Shown: positions 61,930-64,000 of the stretch, in pieces
Layout of the letters: every line of letters begins with the position of its first letter
Position numbering within the stretch: the stretch's first letter is position 1
DNA from: SLHU01 sp009929975
GTDB taxonomy: Bacteria > Bacillota > Clostridia > Saccharofermentanales > UBA5734
Assembly: GCA_040776905.1 (NCBI GenBank)
Contig: JAXGZQ010000003.1
Location: 124,001-188,000, forward strand
DNA: 64,000 nt
Direction: 5' to 3'
The notes under the pieces: generated by a model
What the model saw: the letters and a program-made list of their open reading frames with translations, nothing else
What the model was told of the DNA's origin: nothing
The model's database searches: none
Translations under genes and position numbers: made by a program

Positions 61930-61956
61930 ATTACTGTATTGCTTGATTAATACAAT
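61925..61956 (+). promoter_or_regulatory. Inverted-repeat operator of YtrA-type GntR regulator
   Basis: Perfect 9-base inverted repeat ATTGTATTA (61925-61933) and TAATACAAT (61948-61956) with a 14-base spacer. It overlaps the -10 box and the start site, the position expected for an autorepressor. Confidence 0.8.
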
Positions 61957-61991
61957 AACACAATACCTGGTGTCAGAAAGGAGAAAGATGA

Positions 61992-62369
61992 TTGAGTCAT
62001 GAATTTAATCATCATCAGCCGATCTATCGTCAGCTCATTGATCATTTCTGCCAGCTGATCGTCAGTGGCAGCTGGGCTGCCGGTGACAGGGTTGAAAGTG
62101 TCCGCAATCTTGCTGTCACTTATGAAGTCAATCCGAACACTGTACAGAGGGCTTTGAGTGAGCTTGAGCGAGAGGGGCTGCTGTTTACAGAACGGACCAG
62201 TGGTCGTTTCATTACACGGGATCAAACACTGATCAAATCCATTCGCCAGAAGCTGGCCCGTGAGAAAACCGGACAGTATATCGCTCAGATGACAGCGCTG
62301 GGCTGTTCAAAAGAGGAACTTGTAGAATTGATTCAGCAAAACTGGAGGTCAGATCATGTCATTGATTGA
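61992..62369 (+). CDS. GntR-family (YtrA-type) transcriptional repressor
   Basis: A 125-residue repressor with an N-terminal winged helix: QPIYRQLIDHFCQLIVSG, DRVESVRNLAVTYEVNPNTV, QRALSELEREGLLFTERTS; and a short C-terminal helical dimerisation part, as in YtrA proteins that control cell-envelope-stress ABC transporters. The start is TTG with AAAGGAG eight bases upstream. Overlaps the ATPase gene by 14 bases. Confidence 0.92.
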   Translation: MSHEFNHHQPIYRQLIDHFCQLIVSGSWAAGDRVESVRNLAVTYEVNPNTVQRALSELEREGLLFTERTSGRFITRDQTLIKSIRQKLAREKTGQYIAQMTALGCSKEELVELIQQNWRSDHVID

Positions 62370-63063
62370 AGTCAACAGCCTCAATAAGCACTATGGCAGC
62401 AAGCGGGTCCTCAACAATCTGTCCTTGTCCCTGGGTGCCGGCAGAATTGTCGGTCTACTCGGACCAAATGGCTGCGGTAAAAGCACATTACTGAAAATAC
62501 TGGCCGGCCTGATCGCGGATTATCAGGGAACCGTCAGGCTCGATGGGCACCAGCCCGATACCCATACCCGCTCAATCATTTCATATCTGCCTGAACGAAC
62601 CTACCTCAGCGGCTGGATGCGTCCGATTGACGCTTTTGCCCTGTTCACTGATTTCTATAGCGATTTCGACCGGCAAAAAGCGGATGAGATGATGAACAAC
62701 TTCAATCTGAATCCGAAACAGCCGATCAAAACCATGTCAAAAGGTATGCAGGAAAAACTTCAACTCATTCTGGTCATGTCGCGCAAAGCGAAGATCTATC
62801 TGCTGGATGAACCGATGGGCGGTGTTGATCCGGCCGCACGAAGCATGATTCTTGATGTGGTATTAAAAAACTATCAGGATGATGCTCTGATGATTCTCGC
62901 GACTCACATGATTTATGATGTGGAGAAAATTTTTGATGAAGTCGTGATGATGGGTTTTGCGGAACTGATTATGCAGGGTCAGACCGATCAGCTTCGGGAA
63001 CAGTACGGAAAAAGCATTGATGATTTATTCCGGGAGGTATTCAGATGTTCCGTCAGCTTGTAA
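62356..63063 (+). CDS. ABC transporter ATP-binding protein (YtrB-like)
   Basis: A 235-residue ATPase: Walker A GPNGCGKSTLLK, signature MSKGMQEKLQ (a degenerate LSGGQ), Walker B IYLLDEPMGGVDP, H-loop ATHMIYDV. Pairs with the next permease and the GntR repressor; such sets respond to cell-wall-active antibiotics in Bacilli and Clostridia. Overlaps the permease gene by 19 bases. Confidence 0.93.
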   Translation: MSLIEVNSLNKHYGSKRVLNNLSLSLGAGRIVGLLGPNGCGKSTLLKILAGLIADYQGTVRLDGHQPDTHTRSIISYLPERTYLSGWMRPIDAFALFTDFYSDFDRQKADEMMNNFNLNPKQPIKTMSKGMQEKLQLILVMSRKAKIYLLDEPMGGVDPAARSMILDVVLKNYQDDALMILATHMIYDVEKIFDEVVMMGFAELIMQGQTDQLREQYGKSIDDLFREVFRCSVSL

Positions 63064-63887
63064 AACATGAATTGATCGCAACCCGTCGTCTGGTGCCGTT
63101 CATCTGGCTGGCAACCGCTGTGATCGCGGCAATTCATCTGATCGCTAACCAGATTGACATCCAGTGGCTGGCCGGTACATCGATGGTCTTCCTGATTCTT
63201 TTGGCGATCGGCCAGGTCATCATGACGTATGCCGTTGTTGTGATGCGATATTACAAAAATCTTTACGGTGATGAAGGATACCTCACCCATACACTTCCGG
63301 TCAAAGCCGGCAGTCTGCTGGGAAGCAAAGTGCTGACATCCTTTATCTGGCTGATGCTCAGCTATCTGGTCGCTGGTGCTGTCCTGATTGTCGTATTGAC
63401 CGCGATGAACAGCCAGCGTGATCTGACGCTGCTTCAAATGTATAGGGAAATTCAGTCAGCCATCGGCTTTACAGACACCCAGGCGGCTCTGCTCGCAGGA
63501 CTCGTCATCCTCTTTATCATCTATTCCCTGCTGCTGCAGTTGGCGCAGCTGTTCTTCGCGATGAGCTTCGGCAGCCAGTCCGCTTTCCACCGCCTGGGAC
63601 TGGCCGGGCCGATCATCACCTATCTGGTTCTGAATTTTCTGCTGGAGATGGCGATGTTGGTCATGATGGTCTTTGTTCCGCTCAGTCTGAAAATCACCCT
63701 GGACATGAACGGACGACCGACCGGTGATCTGGACCTCGTCGGCTATGGCATGATTGAAATGATCCGTAATCCGCAGACCGCCTCCCCGATCATCGGTCTT
63801 GGCGGCATCCTCTTTACAGTCCTGGCCATGGCGGCTTTGTACTGGGGCAGCCACCGGCTGATCGAGAGACGGACGAGCCTGCGCTGA
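63045..63887 (+). CDS. ABC transporter permease of the GntR-linked operon
   Basis: A 280-residue integral membrane protein with about six helices, the ABC-2 pattern (VTALIRLVPFIWLATA-like start: ATRRLVPFIWLATAVIAAIH), a KVLTSFIWLMLSYLVAGAVL segment and a C-terminal ILFTVLAMAALYWGSHRLIE. Substrate unknown. Last gene of the operon. Confidence 0.88.
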   Translation: MFRQLVKHELIATRRLVPFIWLATAVIAAIHLIANQIDIQWLAGTSMVFLILLAIGQVIMTYAVVVMRYYKNLYGDEGYLTHTLPVKAGSLLGSKVLTSFIWLMLSYLVAGAVLIVVLTAMNSQRDLTLLQMYREIQSAIGFTDTQAALLAGLVILFIIYSLLLQLAQLFFAMSFGSQSAFHRLGLAGPIITYLVLNFLLEMAMLVMMVFVPLSLKITLDMNGRPTGDLDLVGYGMIEMIRNPQTASPIIGLGGILFTVLAMAALYWGSHRLIERRTSLR

Positions 63888-63901
63888 GCCGCCGTGCCTG
63901 A

Positions 63902-64000
63902 TCAGATCAGGTCTTCAATGACGAGCAATTCACGCACAGCCGCGATCTGCTCGCCGGTCGGTGATTTAATTGGATATGTACAGTCCGGATGAACATGAAA
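63902..64000 (-). CDS. C-terminal fragment of an unidentified protein, cut by window edge
   Basis: A minus-strand open frame reads into the window from the right edge and stops at 63902-63904. It gives 32 residues (including CTYPIKSPTGEQIAAV and RELLVIEDLI), with coding-like composition. No family is recognised from so short a piece. It converges on the ABC permease with 14 bases between the stops. Confidence 0.5.
   Translation of the reverse strand, partial: FHVHPDCTYPIKSPTGEQIAAVRELLVIEDLI

Noticed and set aside
1..64000. tRNA or rRNA genes, CRISPR arrays, insertion sequences, integrases
   Set aside because: No clover-leaf-like sequence, conserved rRNA stretch, repeat-spacer array, transposase or recombinase motif was seen by eye; a tRNAscan or CRISPR finder run would settle this.

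Overview
The window reads as chromosomal DNA of a strictly anaerobic Clostridia-type Bacillota (Saccharofermentanales/Oscillospirales-like at a guess; lineage is inferred from gene order and not proven). The reasons are consensus sigma-A promoters, strong GGAGG ribosome binding sites, a CIRCE-controlled hrcA-grpE-dnaK-dnaJ-prmA operon, the tmk-darA-holB-ricT block, a GTP-dependent PEP carboxykinase, an L25/Ctc protein and many carbohydrate-active genes. GC content is moderate (roughly mid-50s by eye). No rRNA, tRNA, CRISPR array, insertion sequence or prophage was seen.

Layout. 1-5.3 kb: 5' end of pckG, a DUF4349 lipoprotein, a fructokinase-type PfkB kinase and a GH51 arabinofuranosidase. 4.3-10.2 kb: the heat-shock operon on the minus strand, with CIRCE and its promoter. 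10.3-13.9 kb: hemW directly fused by overlap to a DUF4276 TOPRIM-like gene and an AAA ATPase (a candidate defence pair), then an orphan beta-domain protein. 13.9-23.9 kb: an M28-type lipoprotein that lacks the catalytic glutamate, rsmI, an N6-adenine methyltransferase, a ferredoxin, ricT-holB-darA-tmk, a disordered basic protein and the folate genes folE-folP-folB-folK. 23.9-31 kb: an AraC regulator and a compact Tad/Flp pilus locus whose first gene fuses a degenerate protein kinase to a degenerate TadZ/MinD domain. 31.1-36.3 kb: clpX, clpP, tig, a divergent prepilin peptidase and L25.

36.4-56.2 kb is the most distinctive part: a carbohydrate island. It holds two paralogous 585-residue TIM-barrel proteins of no family I recognise. 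On the plus strand there is an acid-sugar route (enolase-superfamily dehydratase, a catalytically dead SDR overlapping an intact SDR, and an RraA-fold protein). On the minus strand there is an importer without its own ATPase, a GH5 enzyme, manA, an AviRa-like rRNA methyltransferase, and a second route (isomerase, PfkB kinase, class II aldolase). A ROK repressor sits divergently next to the kinase-aldolase genes, with a pair of direct repeats just downstream of its promoter. The genes together suggest uptake and trimming of a plant glycan followed by two alternative ways of breaking down one unusual sugar.

56.3-64 kb: a 3D-domain cell-wall protein with a TTG start and a long structured leader, a small conserved acidic protein, three zinc-ribbon or membrane envelope proteins (one with a pre-toxin-like segment), and a YtrA-type GntR-ABC operon whose operator is visible as a perfect inverted repeat over the promoter.
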